Assembly: GCF_000620085.1 (NCBI RefSeq)
Contig: NZ_JHVJ01000004.1
Span: 201,387-265,386 of the forward strand
Source of the DNA: Marinobacterium jannaschii DSM 6295
GTDB lineage: Bacteria; Pseudomonadota; Gammaproteobacteria; Pseudomonadales; Balneatricaceae
Length of the DNA: 64,000 nt
Direction: 5' to 3'
In this document: positions 53,378 through 62,256 of the stretch, in pieces
Layout of the letters: each line of letters starts with the position of its first letter
Numbering within the stretch: the first letter of the stretch is position 1
Position numbers and translations under genes: made by a program
Notes under the pieces: generated by a model
What the model was told of the DNA's origin: nothing
The model's input: the letters and a program-made list of their open reading frames with translations, nothing else
Database searches by the model: none

Positions 53378-54093
53378 TGTTTGATCTTCACTCACATATC
53401 CTGCCCGGCATCGACGATGGTGCAGAGACGATGGAGCAGTCTCTGCACCTGGTACAGATTGCCGTGGATGATGGTATCCGTCATATCACGGTCACGCCAC
53501 ATATCCATCCCGGTCGTTTCGAGAATAGCGTGAAAACGATCAAGCCGGTCTTTGAGGCTTTCGCGGCTGAGATAGTTCGGGCCGGGTTGCCGTTGTCTCT
53601 GGCCATGGGGGCGGAGGTTCGGCTCTCACCTGAAATCCTGGCGATGACCGCCAGCGATTCGTTACCCTTTATCGGTAGTTGGCAGGGCAAGAGGGTGTTA
53701 TTGCTGGAGCTGCCTCATAGCCATATACCTCCCGGTAGCGACAAGTTGGTGGCCTGGCTCAAGGCGCGCAATATACTCCCTATGATCGCTCATCCCGAGC
53801 GTAACAAGGACATCATCAGGGATTTGGATAAGATCAATCCCTTTGTCGAAGCCGGTTGTTTGTTCCAGCTGACAGCGATGTCCGTGGCTGGAGGCTTTGG
53901 TGAGGAGGCGCGACTGCGAAGTGAGCAGTTACTGGAGCGGGGCTGGGCCACGGTGATCGCCAGCGATGCCCATAATGAGCGACACCGGCCCCCCAGATTG
54001 TCTGCCGGAGTGGAAGCAGCAGCTGAAATTGTCGGTGAGCAGCAAGCCCTCAGGCTGGTTCAGGAAAATCCGGCCCGGCTCGTTCATGACTGA
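53377..54093 (+). CDS. CpsB/YwqE-type tyrosine-protein phosphatase (PHP domain)
   Basis: This metal-dependent phosphatase reverses tyrosine phosphorylation of the Wzc-type kinase. The 238-residue protein starts with FDLHSHILPGIDDGAETMEQ (metal His residues), then HITVTPHIHPGRFEN, ILPMIAHPERNKDI and VIASDAHNERHRPP, all PHP-family metal sites. It overlaps wzc by one base and the next gene by eight, so kinase and phosphatase are made together. In Gram-negative vps/eps loci a low-molecular-weight phosphatase is more common; the PHP type is the usual Gram-positive choice. Confidence 0.93.
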   Translation: MFDLHSHILPGIDDGAETMEQSLHLVQIAVDDGIRHITVTPHIHPGRFENSVKTIKPVFEAFAAEIVRAGLPLSLAMGAEVRLSPEILAMTASDSLPFIGSWQGKRVLLLELPHSHIPPGSDKLVAWLKARNILPMIAHPERNKDIIRDLDKINPFVEAGCLFQLTAMSVAGGFGEEARLRSEQLLERGWATVIASDAHNERHRPPRLSAGVEAAAEIVGEQQALRLVQENPARLVHD

Positions 54094-54787
54094 AGCGGCA
54101 ATACGGCGATCCAATCCAGCACTACCCAAACTGCTGGCCGGTGCTGTTATTGTGCTCTGCCTGGTTTTAGTGTGGCAGCTGTTCAGGGTGATGATGGCAG
54201 ACTTGATCGCTTATCGGGCCGAGTACGCAATAGAGCAGTGGCAACAGCAGAAGATTTCTCCTCCTGAAGCAGAACTGGATCAGTCCCTGGCCGATATCGA
54301 TAGCGCTATCAGTTGGCAGCCGGAGAATCCGGAGTTGCTCGATGTAAAGTCTCAGCTGATGCTCTATCGGGCCTATGGCAGTTTTGCAGATTCTGAGCGC
54401 TTTAAAGCCTCTGTTTTTTCTGTCTTGGAATTGAGCCGCCTGTCGGTTCAACAAAGGCCACGCTGGCCCTATAGCTGGGCAAACCTGGCGTTAGCGAAAG
54501 CTTACCTGAATCAGAATGATCCTGAATACGCTGCGGCAATGGCAAACGCAGCCCGCTTCGGTCCCTGGGAACCATCGGTGCAGTCTACCTTGACCGAAGC
54601 CGGGATGGTGCAGTGGGGTGGATTGGATAAGTCCCTGCGTAAGACTGTGGTCGACAATATCTACCGTGGTTTGTTACGCAATTCTGTAGCGATAAAGGCT
54701 GTTGTTGATCGCCATCGCAAACGCTTTCTGGTATGTGCTTATCTTCCGGTGGATAAACAAACCGAAAAATTCTGCTTAAGATCATAA
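54086..54787 (+). CDS. VpsP-like exopolysaccharide biosynthesis protein
   Basis: The 233-residue protein has one N-terminal membrane segment (LPKLLAGAVIVLCLVLVWQL) and a helical periplasmic part with TPR-like spacing (SLADIDSAISWQPENPELLD, PRWPYSWANLALAKAYLNQN, EYAAAMANAARFGPWEPSVQ). It resembles the VpsP proteins encoded after the Wzc-type gene in vps loci, whose role is unclear. ATG 54086 overlaps the phosphatase stop (ATGACTGA) and is preferred over an in-frame ATG at 53966 deep in the previous gene. Last gene of the export block. Confidence 0.7.
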   Translation: MTEAAIRRSNPALPKLLAGAVIVLCLVLVWQLFRVMMADLIAYRAEYAIEQWQQQKISPPEAELDQSLADIDSAISWQPENPELLDVKSQLMLYRAYGSFADSERFKASVFSVLELSRLSVQQRPRWPYSWANLALAKAYLNQNDPEYAAAMANAARFGPWEPSVQSTLTEAGMVQWGGLDKSLRKTVVDNIYRGLLRNSVAIKAVVDRHRKRFLVCAYLPVDKQTEKFCLRS

Positions 54788-55024
54788 CGGGGTCAATTGG
54801 CTTTAATATCGCCATCAATTACCCCATCGTACTGATATACAGCCCATTCACTGCGTGATAAATATTTATCCAGTTAATTCATTATCTTACGTATTCGGGT
54901 GCTTTGCAGGACATATTGAGTTGCTCTGGATTATTATTACAGGTGTAACAAAGTGTCATCTTGTACTTATAGTATTTGTGTCTGCGTTGTGAAGCGTTCT
55001 TAAGTATTTGCCAGAGAAACTATT

Positions 55025-56365
55025 GTGAAAGTCACTGTTTTTGGTATCGGTTATGTAGGCCTTGTTCAGGCTGCGGTGTTTGCTGAATTGGGTCACGATG
55101 TCTGCTGTGTCGATGTCGATGAGGCTAAGATTGAGAACCTGAAGCAGGGGATCATTCCGATCTATGAGCCGGGCCTGACGCCGTTGGTTGAGAAGAACTA
55201 CGAAGCGGGTCGCCTGACCTTTACCACTGATGCAAAAACCGGCGTTGAGCACGGTCAGGTGCAGTTTATCGCCGTCGGTACACCGCCGGATGAAGATGGA
55301 TCGGCTGACCTGAAGTATGTGCTGGCGGTGGCTAACACCATTGCTACCTATATGCCGGAACATCGCATAATCGTCGATAAGTCGACAGTGCCGGTGGGAA
55401 CCGGGGATAAGGTGAAGGCGGAAATCAGCAAAGTGCTGGCTGAGCGCGGTTCAGGCCTGAAATTCGATGTGGTCTCAAATCCCGAATTTCTGAAAGAAGG
55501 TTCTGCAATTGATGACTGCATGAAGCCGGATCGCATTGTTATTGGTACTGACAGCGAAGCGGTGGAAGAGGTGATGAAAGAGTTGTATGACCCCTTCAGC
55601 CGCAGCCGTAACCGCATGATCGTAATGGATGTGCGCTCTGCCGAGCTGACCAAATATGCCGCCAACTGCATGCTCGCCACAAAGATCTCCTTTATCAATG
55701 AGATCGCTAATCTGGCGGAGATCCTGGGTGCCGACATTGAGAAGGTACGTCAGGGGATCGGTTCTGACTCCCGTATCGGTTACAGCTTTATTCATCCGGG
55801 TTGTGGTTATGGCGGCTCCTGTTTCCCTAAGGATGTACAGGCACTGGTGCGCACGGCTCAGGGCGTTGACTACCAGCCGCGTTTGCTGGAAGCAGTTGAA
55901 GCGGTCAACTACAGCCAGAAAACCAAGTTGTTTAATAACCTGTCGCAGCACTTTGCAGGCGACCTGGCGGGTAAGACCATCGCTGTCTGGGGCCTGTCCT
56001 TTAAACCGAACACCGATGATATGCGTGAAGCAACCAGCCGTGTGCTGATGGAAGCGCTGTGGGAAGCCGGTGCTAATGTGCAGGCCTATGACCCTGAAGC
56101 GATGCAGGAGTGTCAGCGTATCTACGGTCACCGCGATGACCTGATGCTGGCCGGCACCAAGGAAGCGGCGCTTAAAGGTGCTGATGCCCTGATGATCTGC
56201 ACCGAGTGGAAAGAGTTTTACGCACCGGACTTTGATTTGCTTAAAAAGTCGCTCTCTTCAGCGGCGATCTTCGATGGCCGTAACCTCTATTCAACCAAGC
56301 GCATGAAGGATCTCGGTTTTAAATACTACGGCATTGGCCGTGGCGAAAGCGTTCGATCATTCTGA
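55025..56365 (+). CDS. ugd: UDP-glucose 6-dehydrogenase
   Basis: Ugd oxidises UDP-glucose to UDP-glucuronate with two NAD. The 446-residue protein has [90 protein letters not shown] and the catalytic Cys in [18 protein letters not shown], followed by [18 protein letters not shown] 237-base gap sets it apart from the preceding gene, and base composition is that of the core genome, so it may serve several glycans. It gives the locus a second uronic acid precursor beside ManNAcA. Confidence 0.95.
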   Translation: MKVTVFGIGYVGLVQAAVFAELGHDVCCVDVDEAKIENLKQGIIPIYEPGLTPLVEKNYEAGRLTFTTDAKTGVEHGQVQFIAVGTPPDEDGSADLKYVLAVANTIATYMPEHRIIVDKSTVPVGTGDKVKAEISKVLAERGSGLKFDVVSNPEFLKEGSAIDDCMKPDRIVIGTDSEAVEEVMKELYDPFSRSRNRMIVMDVRSAELTKYAANCMLATKISFINEIANLAEILGADIEKVRQGIGSDSRIGYSFIHPGCGYGGSCFPKDVQALVRTAQGVDYQPRLLEAVEAVNYSQKTKLFNNLSQHFAGDLAGKTIAVWGLSFKPNTDDMREATSRVLMEALWEAGANVQAYDPEAMQECQRIYGHRDDLMLAGTKEAALKGADALMICTEWKEFYAPDFDLLKKSLSSAAIFDGRNLYSTKRMKDLGFKYYGIGRGESVRSF

Positions 56366-56385
56366 AATAGTATTGGGTGTTAGTA

Positions 56386-56461
56386 CGTGGGCTTCGCTTC
56401 GTTCAATACCACGCCACGGTTTTCCAGAACCAGCAGCGTGGGTTGAGGTGCGAAACCCACG
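56386..56461. repeat. CGTGGGTT palindromic repeat, copy C
   Basis: A reverse copy (CGTGGGCTTCGC at 56386-56397, then TTCAATACCACGCCACG) is followed by a forward copy in which CGTGGGTT (56437-56444) pairs with AACCCACG (56454-56461). Same motif as copies A, B and D. It lies downstream of ugd. Confidence 0.75.
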
Positions 56462-56639
56462 AACAGTTCGCCGCGTCGAATCCTGAGCTGAAGCCACTGT
56501 TATTGATCTGGTGTAATTATCTCCTTCCTAAGGTCGCTTAAGATAAATTGGTAGGCGACTGCTACTATCTGTAATACCCTTAAAAATCAATGCTAAGGTC
56601 GCGTGGCCTCGGCGCAGGTTGCTGCAAGGGGATGCCTGT

Positions 56640-57638
56640 ATGATGTTGAGTTTAAGAAAAATTATAATAAAGAACTTTGTTCTTCCTGGTGCTATATGCG
56701 TGCTGGGTTCGACAAACCTGTCTGCAGCTGAGACCCCGGCTGGAGCTGAACCGGCAGCCGACACGTCTGATGATTCCACCATGGAGTGGCTGATCGAAAA
56801 GCGGCATGACTGGTCAGATCGGTTTCATTCGATGGCGGCGTCCATCGATGAATATTTTGCCGGAGAGGATTCCCTGGGACTGGAGAACAAAAGCTATGTC
56901 CGCCTGCGTCTTGGCGCGCGCTGGGAGGAGGGCGAAAGAGTCGGTGAAGATACGGATCTGAAGGTCCGTATTGATCTGCCAATCACCAAAAAACGCTGGA
57001 AGCTGTTTATTGAAAACCAGCTGGATGAGTTTGAGGATTTCGATAGCCGTAATCGTGCAGATCTGATTCGTCCCGAAAGCCGCGATGATAGTTTTTATGG
57101 TGGTATCAGCGGTGAGAAAGAGACCGAAAACTGGCAGCTACGGCCAGAGCTTGGGGTTAAGCTGCGCTTCCCGGTGGATCTGTTTACCCGCTTTCGGGCT
57201 ACCCGGCCGATCGAGATTGAAGGCCCCTGGGAGGGCCAGTTCAGGCAGTCTGTGTATTACTTCCATCAGGAAGGCTTTGGTGCCCGCAGCCGACTCTCGT
57301 TCCAGCGCCCTTGGGGTGATCAGTTTCTCTGGCGCACCAGCAGCGAGGCTGAATGGCAGGATGAGGGCGAGGAGTTTAACCTGGCCCAGGTGTTTGGCCT
57401 GAATCATATTCTCAACGAAGACCAGGCCCTGGCATATGAGGTGGGCCTGTTAGGTGAGCGAGATCCGTCACTAAAGTTGAGCAGCTACTACGCTAACGTG
57501 CGTTTCCGCCAGCGCCTGCATGAAGACTGGCTGTTTTTTGATGTGATTCCGGGGGTGAGCTGGCCTCGGGATAAGGACTTCGATTCAGTAGTCTCACTGA
57601 CGGCCCGGGTTGAGATCCTGTTTTCCAAGGGCCTTTAG
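56640..57638 (+). CDS. Putative outer-membrane protein, function unknown
   Basis: The 332-residue protein has a signal peptide (IKNFVLPGAICVLGSTNLSA) and then many alternating beta-strand segments rich in Arg, Trp and acidic residues (KSYVRLRLGARWEEGE, RPELGVKLRFPVDLFTRFRA, QSVYYFHQEGFGARSRLSFQ), ending in TARVEILFSKGL, as in outer-membrane barrels. No family was recognised. ATG 56640 has AAGGGGA ahead; a TTG at 56619 is less likely. It follows ugd and the repeat copy C and is followed by a HAD gene, so a link to polysaccharide export is only possible. Confidence 0.65.
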   Translation: MMLSLRKIIIKNFVLPGAICVLGSTNLSAAETPAGAEPAADTSDDSTMEWLIEKRHDWSDRFHSMAASIDEYFAGEDSLGLENKSYVRLRLGARWEEGERVGEDTDLKVRIDLPITKKRWKLFIENQLDEFEDFDSRNRADLIRPESRDDSFYGGISGEKETENWQLRPELGVKLRFPVDLFTRFRATRPIEIEGPWEGQFRQSVYYFHQEGFGARSRLSFQRPWGDQFLWRTSSEAEWQDEGEEFNLAQVFGLNHILNEDQALAYEVGLLGERDPSLKLSSYYANVRFRQRLHEDWLFFDVIPGVSWPRDKDFDSVVSLTARVEILFSKGL

Positions 57639-57712
57639 TCCGGGCCGCGGATGCGCATCGCTAATGTCATTTGCAGGCGATACACTTGCCCCAGAGAATT
57701 AGGGAGCAGGTT

Positions 57713-58324
57713 ATGAGCGGCAATATTGAAGTGGTGTTGTTTGATCTCGGCGGTGTACTGATCGAGCTGCAGGGACAGCCTGTGAAGAACGAGTGGCTGC
57801 GTCACCCGGAAGATCATGAGCGCAACTGGGCTCGCTGGTTGCGTTCACCGGCAGCCCAGGCGTTTGAGCGGGGAGAGTCCGGTCCTGATGCCTTTGCAGA
57901 AGCTGTGATAGCTGAAATGGACCTGACAGTGGATGCCGATACCTTTATCGAACATTTCACCTGGTGGCCAAAAGGGTTGTTTCCGGGCACGCTGGCATTG
58001 CTGGAGCAGCTGCGTCAGATAGATCTGACCGTCGCGCTGTTTTCCAATATCAACCAACTGCACTGGCCGCGGGTGATGGACGAGATGCGGTTAGATGGCA
58101 AGTTCGACCACTACTTTGCGTCCCACCTGATCGGTAAGGCCAAACCCTGCGCGGATGCATTTCGTTATGTTGCCGGGCAGATGCAGGTTGCGCCTGGGTC
58201 AGTACTGTTTCTGGATGATAACCAGGTGAATGTGGACGGCGCTTTAGCCGCAGGAATGCAGGCGTTTGTTGTTAAGGGGATTGAACAGACGTGTGCCCTG
58301 TTAAGTGAAAAGGTAGCGCTCTAA
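57713..58324 (+). CDS. HAD-superfamily hydrolase, IA-type
   Basis: The 203-residue protein is a small-molecule phosphatase-like HAD enzyme: motif I VVLFDLGGVLIEL with the nucleophile Asp (in this form DLGG), motif II FSNINQLHW, motif III Lys in LIGKAKPCADAFRYV and motif IV FLDDNQVNVDGALAAGM. It resembles the YihX/epoxide-hydrolase-N group. The ATG at 57713 follows GGGAGCAGG; the longer frame to 57671 is not family-like. No partner gene shows the substrate. Confidence 0.88.
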   Translation: MSGNIEVVLFDLGGVLIELQGQPVKNEWLRHPEDHERNWARWLRSPAAQAFERGESGPDAFAEAVIAEMDLTVDADTFIEHFTWWPKGLFPGTLALLEQLRQIDLTVALFSNINQLHWPRVMDEMRLDGKFDHYFASHLIGKAKPCADAFRYVAGQMQVAPGSVLFLDDNQVNVDGALAAGMQAFVVKGIEQTCALLSEKVAL

Positions 58325-58326
58325 TA

Positions 58327-58359
58327 CGTGGGTTTCGCTGTGCTCAACACCACGCTACG
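58327..58359. repeat. CGTGGGTT palindromic repeat, copy D (reverse)
   Basis: CGTGGGTTTCGC (58327-58338) followed by CTCAACACCACGCTACG is the reverse complement form of the motif in copies A to C, with two extra bases. It runs directly into a long hairpin at 58360-58392. Confidence 0.65.
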
Positions 58360-58392
58360 ATCCTTCACACCGCAGCTGGCGGTGTGAAGGAT
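58360..58392. repeat. 14-bp perfect hairpin next to repeat copy D
   Basis: ATCCTTCACACCGC (58360-58373) pairs perfectly with GCGGTGTGAAGGAT (58379-58392) around AGCTG. No T-tract follows on either strand. It may block read-through between the converging genes or be part of the repeat element. Confidence 0.6.
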
Positions 58393-58487
58393 TGGTGCCC
58401 CAATATCACTATCTCCACAATGTCTTGTCTTATTGTTGGGACTCGTAAGCTCTCTCACAACCGACAATTGCAGACAGCTTTGTAAAT

Positions 58488-58515
58488 AGAACCCCGGCAC
58501 GATGGCTGGGGTTCT
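58488..58515. terminator. Terminator-like hairpin between HAD and phoX genes
   Basis: AGAACCCC (58488-58495) pairs with GGGGTTCT (58508-58515) around 12 bases. The plus-strand tail continues TTTGTTT. It sits between converging genes and may serve either. Confidence 0.6.
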
Positions 58516-58541
58516 TTGTTTACAGCGTTTATCCGCAGTGA

Positions 58542-60443
58542 TCAGGCACCGACGATACCGCCATCCTTGCGGGTGACAACCATGATGGTTGAGCGCGGCT
58601 TGCTGTTTCCGCCTGCCGGGAAGTGGGACTCCTTACCTTTCTCGCCCGGGTGCTGAACGCCGACAAACATGCTGCGCTGGTCAGGGCTGAAGGTGAGGCC
58701 GGTGATCTCACAAGCGACCGGGCCGGTGGCGAAACGGCGGATTTCGCCGCTTTCCGGATCGGCGCAGAGCATCTGGTTGTTACCCATACCGGCGAAGTCA
58801 CCTTTGTTTGAATAGTTGCCGTCTGTCTGGATCCAGAGGCGGCCACTGCGGTCAAAGCCGATACCGTCCGGGCTGTTGAACATGTTGTCGGTATTGATAT
58901 TGCCGCTACCAGCATAAGCCGAACCGTTATGCACGCTCGGGTTACCCGCTACCAGGAACAGGTCCCACTTAAAGCTGTTGCTGGTGTGGTCTTCATTGTT
59001 CGGCCACCAACGAACGATCTGGCCATAGTGGTTGGCAGCACGCGGGTTAGGGCCACCAACGGGCTGACCCTCTTTCTTGCCCCGGTGCTTGTTATTGGTC
59101 AGGGTACAGCAGACAGATTTGTTGTTTGGATGCACCGCTACCCATTCCGGACGATCCATGGTGGTCGCACCGACAATGGTGGCGGCTTCACGGGCGAAGA
59201 TCAGCACTTCGGCCTGGTCTGCGAAACCGTTTTCGGCGGTCAGGCCGTTCTTACCATGAGTCAGCTCAAGCCATTCACCCTGGCCTTTCAGTTCACCATC
59301 TTCAGCGTTGAAGCGGGCAACGTAGAGGGTACCTTCCTCCAGCAGATCGCGGTTCGCAATCTGGTCGTTCGGATTGAAGCGGTTTTTGGAAACGAACTTG
59401 TAGAGGTGCTCACCACGTTCGTCATCACCCAGATAAACCACGACGTGACCGCTGTTATCTACTGTCAGGGCGGCATTCTCATGCTTAAAGCGCCCCAGGG
59501 CCGTGCGTTTCTTCGGCGTTGAGGTTGGGTTCATCGGATCGATCTCGACCACCCAGCCATGACGGTTTGGTTCCTGTGGGTTTTTCGCCAGATCGAAGCG
59601 CTGATCGTGCTTGTACCACTGGTAGCGGGTCTCTTCTGCCTTCAGGCCGTAACGCTTCTGGTGAGCATCACGTTCGATCTCGGCATCGGTACCGAAGTAG
59701 TTATTGAAGTTCTCTTCGCAGGTCAGGTAGGTGCCCCAAGGCGTCTGACCGTTGGCGCAGTTGTTGAAAGTGCCCAGTACTTTCTTGCCGCTGGCATCGG
59801 CGGCTGTTTTTACCCGCGCGTGGCCGGCGACCGGTCCGGTCAGTTCCATCTCGGTATACGCAGTGATTCGACGGTTGAAGTCGGATACACGTTCATACTT
59901 CCACTGACCGTTGTCGTCTTTGCTGATTTCAAACACCGATACGCCGTGTGCCGCCTGGGCCTTTTTCACATCGTCGGCGGTCAGGGCGTCACCTTTATGG
60001 GCGAACAGCAGGTCGTAGTTGGTGTATTCGTTATTCACGGCCAGCACGGCACGGTTATCACCCAGCGGGAACAGGCTCATACCGTCAGTGTTGTCACCGA
60101 ACTGTGCTGCCTGGGCAGCGGAATCCTGGCTGCCGGACTGATCGAAAACCGGTGCATTGCTCAGAATAGGATCACCCCAGGAGATCAGCGGGCGGGCTTC
60201 ATAGCCTTCCGGTACGATAAAGCGGTCTGCGGTGCTGGCCGATACGGCCTTAAACCCCAGCAGTTTGCTTTTCATCGGAGTGCTTGCTGCAGCAACTGCC
60301 TGCGCCAGCGGCGTTGCGGCAAGGAACAGCCCCATGGCGGTCGCACCACCTTTTAGGAAACCACGGCGGCTGAGGCCGCGGTCGATAATCTGTTCAAAAT
60401 CGGAAGACGGGTTCATATCCTTAGGGGTGCCTGTTGAGCTCAT
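58542..60443 (-). CDS. phoX: PhoX-family alkaline phosphatase, Tat-exported
   Basis: PhoX releases phosphate from organic phosphates in the periplasm or outside, using calcium and iron. The 633-residue protein begins with a Tat signal (twin Arg in LSRRGFLKGG, then a hydrophobic stretch and AVAAAS). PhoX-family sequences include PEGYEARPLISWGDPI, NNCANGQTPWGTYLTCEENF with the conserved Cys, YKFVSKNRFNPND, and SPDGIGFDRSGRLWIQTDG near the C-terminus with FVGVQHPGE. ATG at 60443 is one codon after a possible GTG. A Pho-box-like site lies about 117 bases upstream of the ATG. Confidence 0.93.
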   Translation of the reverse strand: MSSTGTPKDMNPSSDFEQIIDRGLSRRGFLKGGATAMGLFLAATPLAQAVAAASTPMKSKLLGFKAVSASTADRFIVPEGYEARPLISWGDPILSNAPVFDQSGSQDSAAQAAQFGDNTDGMSLFPLGDNRAVLAVNNEYTNYDLLFAHKGDALTADDVKKAQAAHGVSVFEISKDDNGQWKYERVSDFNRRITAYTEMELTGPVAGHARVKTAADASGKKVLGTFNNCANGQTPWGTYLTCEENFNNYFGTDAEIERDAHQKRYGLKAEETRYQWYKHDQRFDLAKNPQEPNRHGWVVEIDPMNPTSTPKKRTALGRFKHENAALTVDNSGHVVVYLGDDERGEHLYKFVSKNRFNPNDQIANRDLLEEGTLYVARFNAEDGELKGQGEWLELTHGKNGLTAENGFADQAEVLIFAREAATIVGATTMDRPEWVAVHPNNKSVCCTLTNNKHRGKKEGQPVGGPNPRAANHYGQIVRWWPNNEDHTSNSFKWDLFLVAGNPSVHNGSAYAGSGNINTDNMFNSPDGIGFDRSGRLWIQTDGNYSNKGDFAGMGNNQMLCADPESGEIRRFATGPVACEITGLTFSPDQRSMFVGVQHPGEKGKESHFPAGGNSKPRSTIMVVTRKDGGIVGA

Positions 60444-60559
60444 CACTGAATACCTGATTTTTGTTTACAGAAAACGACTCTGATGGCCGCTGAATTCCAG
60501 CTGGCAGAGATCGATTTTACTCTGTCAGCTTTGAGGTGCAGAGATTCTTACACCGCTTT

Positions 60560-60577
60560 ATGTCAGGAATGAGACAG
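60560..60577 (-). promoter_or_regulatory. Candidate Pho box upstream of phoX
   Basis: On the minus strand the site reads CTGTCTC-ATTC-CTGACAT, two imperfect copies of the PhoB half-site CTGTCAT at the usual 11-base period. It lies between hmp and phoX, where phosphate control of phoX would be expected. Confidence 0.45.
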
Positions 60578-60596
60578 CTGGAAGGGGATGAGTACC

Positions 60597-60625
60597 AAAA
60601 AAACCAGCCCCGGACGGGGCTGGTT
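60597..60625 (-). terminator. Rho-independent terminator of hmp
   Basis: AACCAGCCCCG (60602-60612) pairs perfectly with CGGGGCTGGTT (60615-60625). On the minus strand a run of seven T follows. It lies 23 bases beyond the hmp stop. Confidence 0.9.
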
Positions 60626-60647
60626 GGAAGGGGATGATTGATGCCGA

Positions 60648-61871
60648 TCAGGCCGGGTTAGAGGTGCGCTCTTCACTCGGACCGAAGACTTCGGAATGAC
60701 GGCGTGCTGCCGGGATGTCGCACTGGTCGAGCAGTTTTTCGATCGCGGCCATAAATGGCTGCGGGCCGCAGTAGTAAAATTCGGCTTCAGCCGGGCAGGA
60801 TTGCAGGGTCGCCAGGTCGATGTAACCGAGCTGGTCGTAATCCGTTCCTTCCGTGGCATTATCGCCGTTTTCATAGAAGACCTTGCTGTCGAGCCAGTCC
60901 AGGTCGGCACTCAGGCTGCGGATATGCGCTGCAAAGGCATGGGTATCGCGGTTTCGGGTACCGTGAATCCAGTTGACCTGACGGCTTTTACCCTGCATCA
61001 CCAGTTCGTTCAGCATACTCAGCAGTGGCGTGACGCCGACACCACCACTGATCAGTACTACCGGGGCTTCACTCTCATCGGCGAGGCAGAAATCTCCGGT
61101 AGGGGCGTGCAGCAATAGGCTGTCACCTGTGCTGATATGGTCGTGCAGGTAGTTTGAGGCCGTGCCGGCTGGCAGGTCTGCTGCCGGAGCCGGTTCCCGC
61201 TTGACGGAAATACGCAGAGCATCATGACCGGCGCAGTCAGACAGGCTGTACTGACGGATCTCTTCGTAGGCACCTTCGGCTGGCGTGATCTTGACGCTGA
61301 TATACTGGCCACCCCTGAAGGCTGGCAGTGGCGCGCCATCTTCCGGCTGCAGGTAGAACGAGCTGATTTCGCTGCTCTGAACCTCTTTGCGTACCACGTT
61401 GAAGGGTTTAAAGCCGCGCCAGCCCCCTTCGGCATCAGCGGCTTCCTGATAAAGGCTGTCTTCTGCGCCGATCAGGATATCCGCCAGAGCGCCGTAGGCT
61501 TCGCCCCAGGCCTCCAGCACGGCATCAGTGGCTACTTCTTCACCGGCCACTTCCCGAATCGCCTTCAACAGGTTACGGCCAACAATCGGGTAGTGTTCAG
61601 GCTGAACATCCAGGCTGAAGTGCTTGGCGGCGATGCGGTTGACCATCGGCCCCAGCTCCTGAAGTTTTTCGATATTGGCGGCATAGGCCAGAATAGATGC
61701 AGCCAGGGTGGACTGCTGACGGCCATTGGCCTGACTGGCCATATTAAACACATGCTGCAGTTCCGGATTCTCAGCGAACAGCAGTTTGTAAAAGTGGGTT
61801 GTCAGCGCGACACCGTGCGCTTCCAGCAGAGGTACGGTTTGCTTAACGATGGCAATAGTTTCTGGTCTCAC
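60648..61871 (-). CDS. hmp: Flavohaemoprotein, nitric oxide dioxygenase
   Basis: Hmp turns nitric oxide into nitrate with O2 and NAD(P)H. The 407-residue protein has an N-terminal globin (TIAIVKQTVPLLEAHGVALT, proximal His in RIAAKHFSLDVQPEHYPIVG), an FAD domain (RQYSLSDCAGHDALRISVKR) and an NAD domain (LISGGVGVTPLLSMLNELV, YYCGPQPFMAAIEKLL, and the terminal VFGP). A strong palindrome with NsrR spacing lies about 40 bases upstream and a perfect terminator follows, so it is a single-gene unit controlled by nitric oxide. Confidence 0.95.
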   Translation of the reverse strand: MRPETIAIVKQTVPLLEAHGVALTTHFYKLLFAENPELQHVFNMASQANGRQQSTLAASILAYAANIEKLQELGPMVNRIAAKHFSLDVQPEHYPIVGRNLLKAIREVAGEEVATDAVLEAWGEAYGALADILIGAEDSLYQEAADAEGGWRGFKPFNVVRKEVQSSEISSFYLQPEDGAPLPAFRGGQYISVKITPAEGAYEEIRQYSLSDCAGHDALRISVKREPAPAADLPAGTASNYLHDHISTGDSLLLHAPTGDFCLADESEAPVVLISGGVGVTPLLSMLNELVMQGKSRQVNWIHGTRNRDTHAFAAHIRSLSADLDWLDSKVFYENGDNATEGTDYDQLGYIDLATLQSCPAEAEFYYCGPQPFMAAIEKLLDQCDIPAARRHSEVFGPSEERTSNPA

Positions 61872-62256
61872 CCTGAAATCTCCTGTCAGCCGGGGATGAA
61901 ATTTTTATAATGTAAAAAAAATACATTATTAGTCTAAAAGCTAAGACAAGCTGCTGGCAATACCCCGATGCAAAGAAAATAACCCTTTGTCGTGTGTGGG
62001 ATATGGTGGGATCTGATTACGACAACTCGAATAATTGCGCTTTAGCTGCTGCCTATCACTCCCTAACAACCGGGAGATCGGTTAAGCTTGTGGCCTGAAT
62101 TTTTGCTCAGTTGCCGGGTCGATGCCTGAGTTCTGTTCATGCAGCAACAGAACGGATGGGTGCAGGGTATTTGAGGGAGATAGCGGTTAGTTTAACGCTT
62201 TTTCTTAAAATCACCGCCTCAGGCATCTGCTGTCTAATTATTGGAAAGGAGCTCCC
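61872..62256. other. Intergenic region between divergent hmp and DUF2333 genes
   Basis: These 385 bases hold the NsrR-type palindrome near hmp. The remainder toward the DUF2333 gene shows no open frame, repeat or clear promoter by eye, apart from the ribosome site GGAAAGGAG at 62241-62249. Confidence 0.5.
61907..61929. promoter_or_regulatory. NsrR-type operator upstream of hmp
   Basis: ATAATGTA (61907-61914) and TACATTAT (61922-61929) are perfect inverted repeats around seven A. The ATG-N11-CAT spacing equals that of NsrR sites such as that of E. coli hmp. It lies 36-58 bases before the hmp ATG. Confidence 0.65.

Noticed and set aside
59559-60356. 265-codon plus-strand frame opposite phoX
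   Set aside because: Antisense shadow of phoX with no ribosome site or family match.
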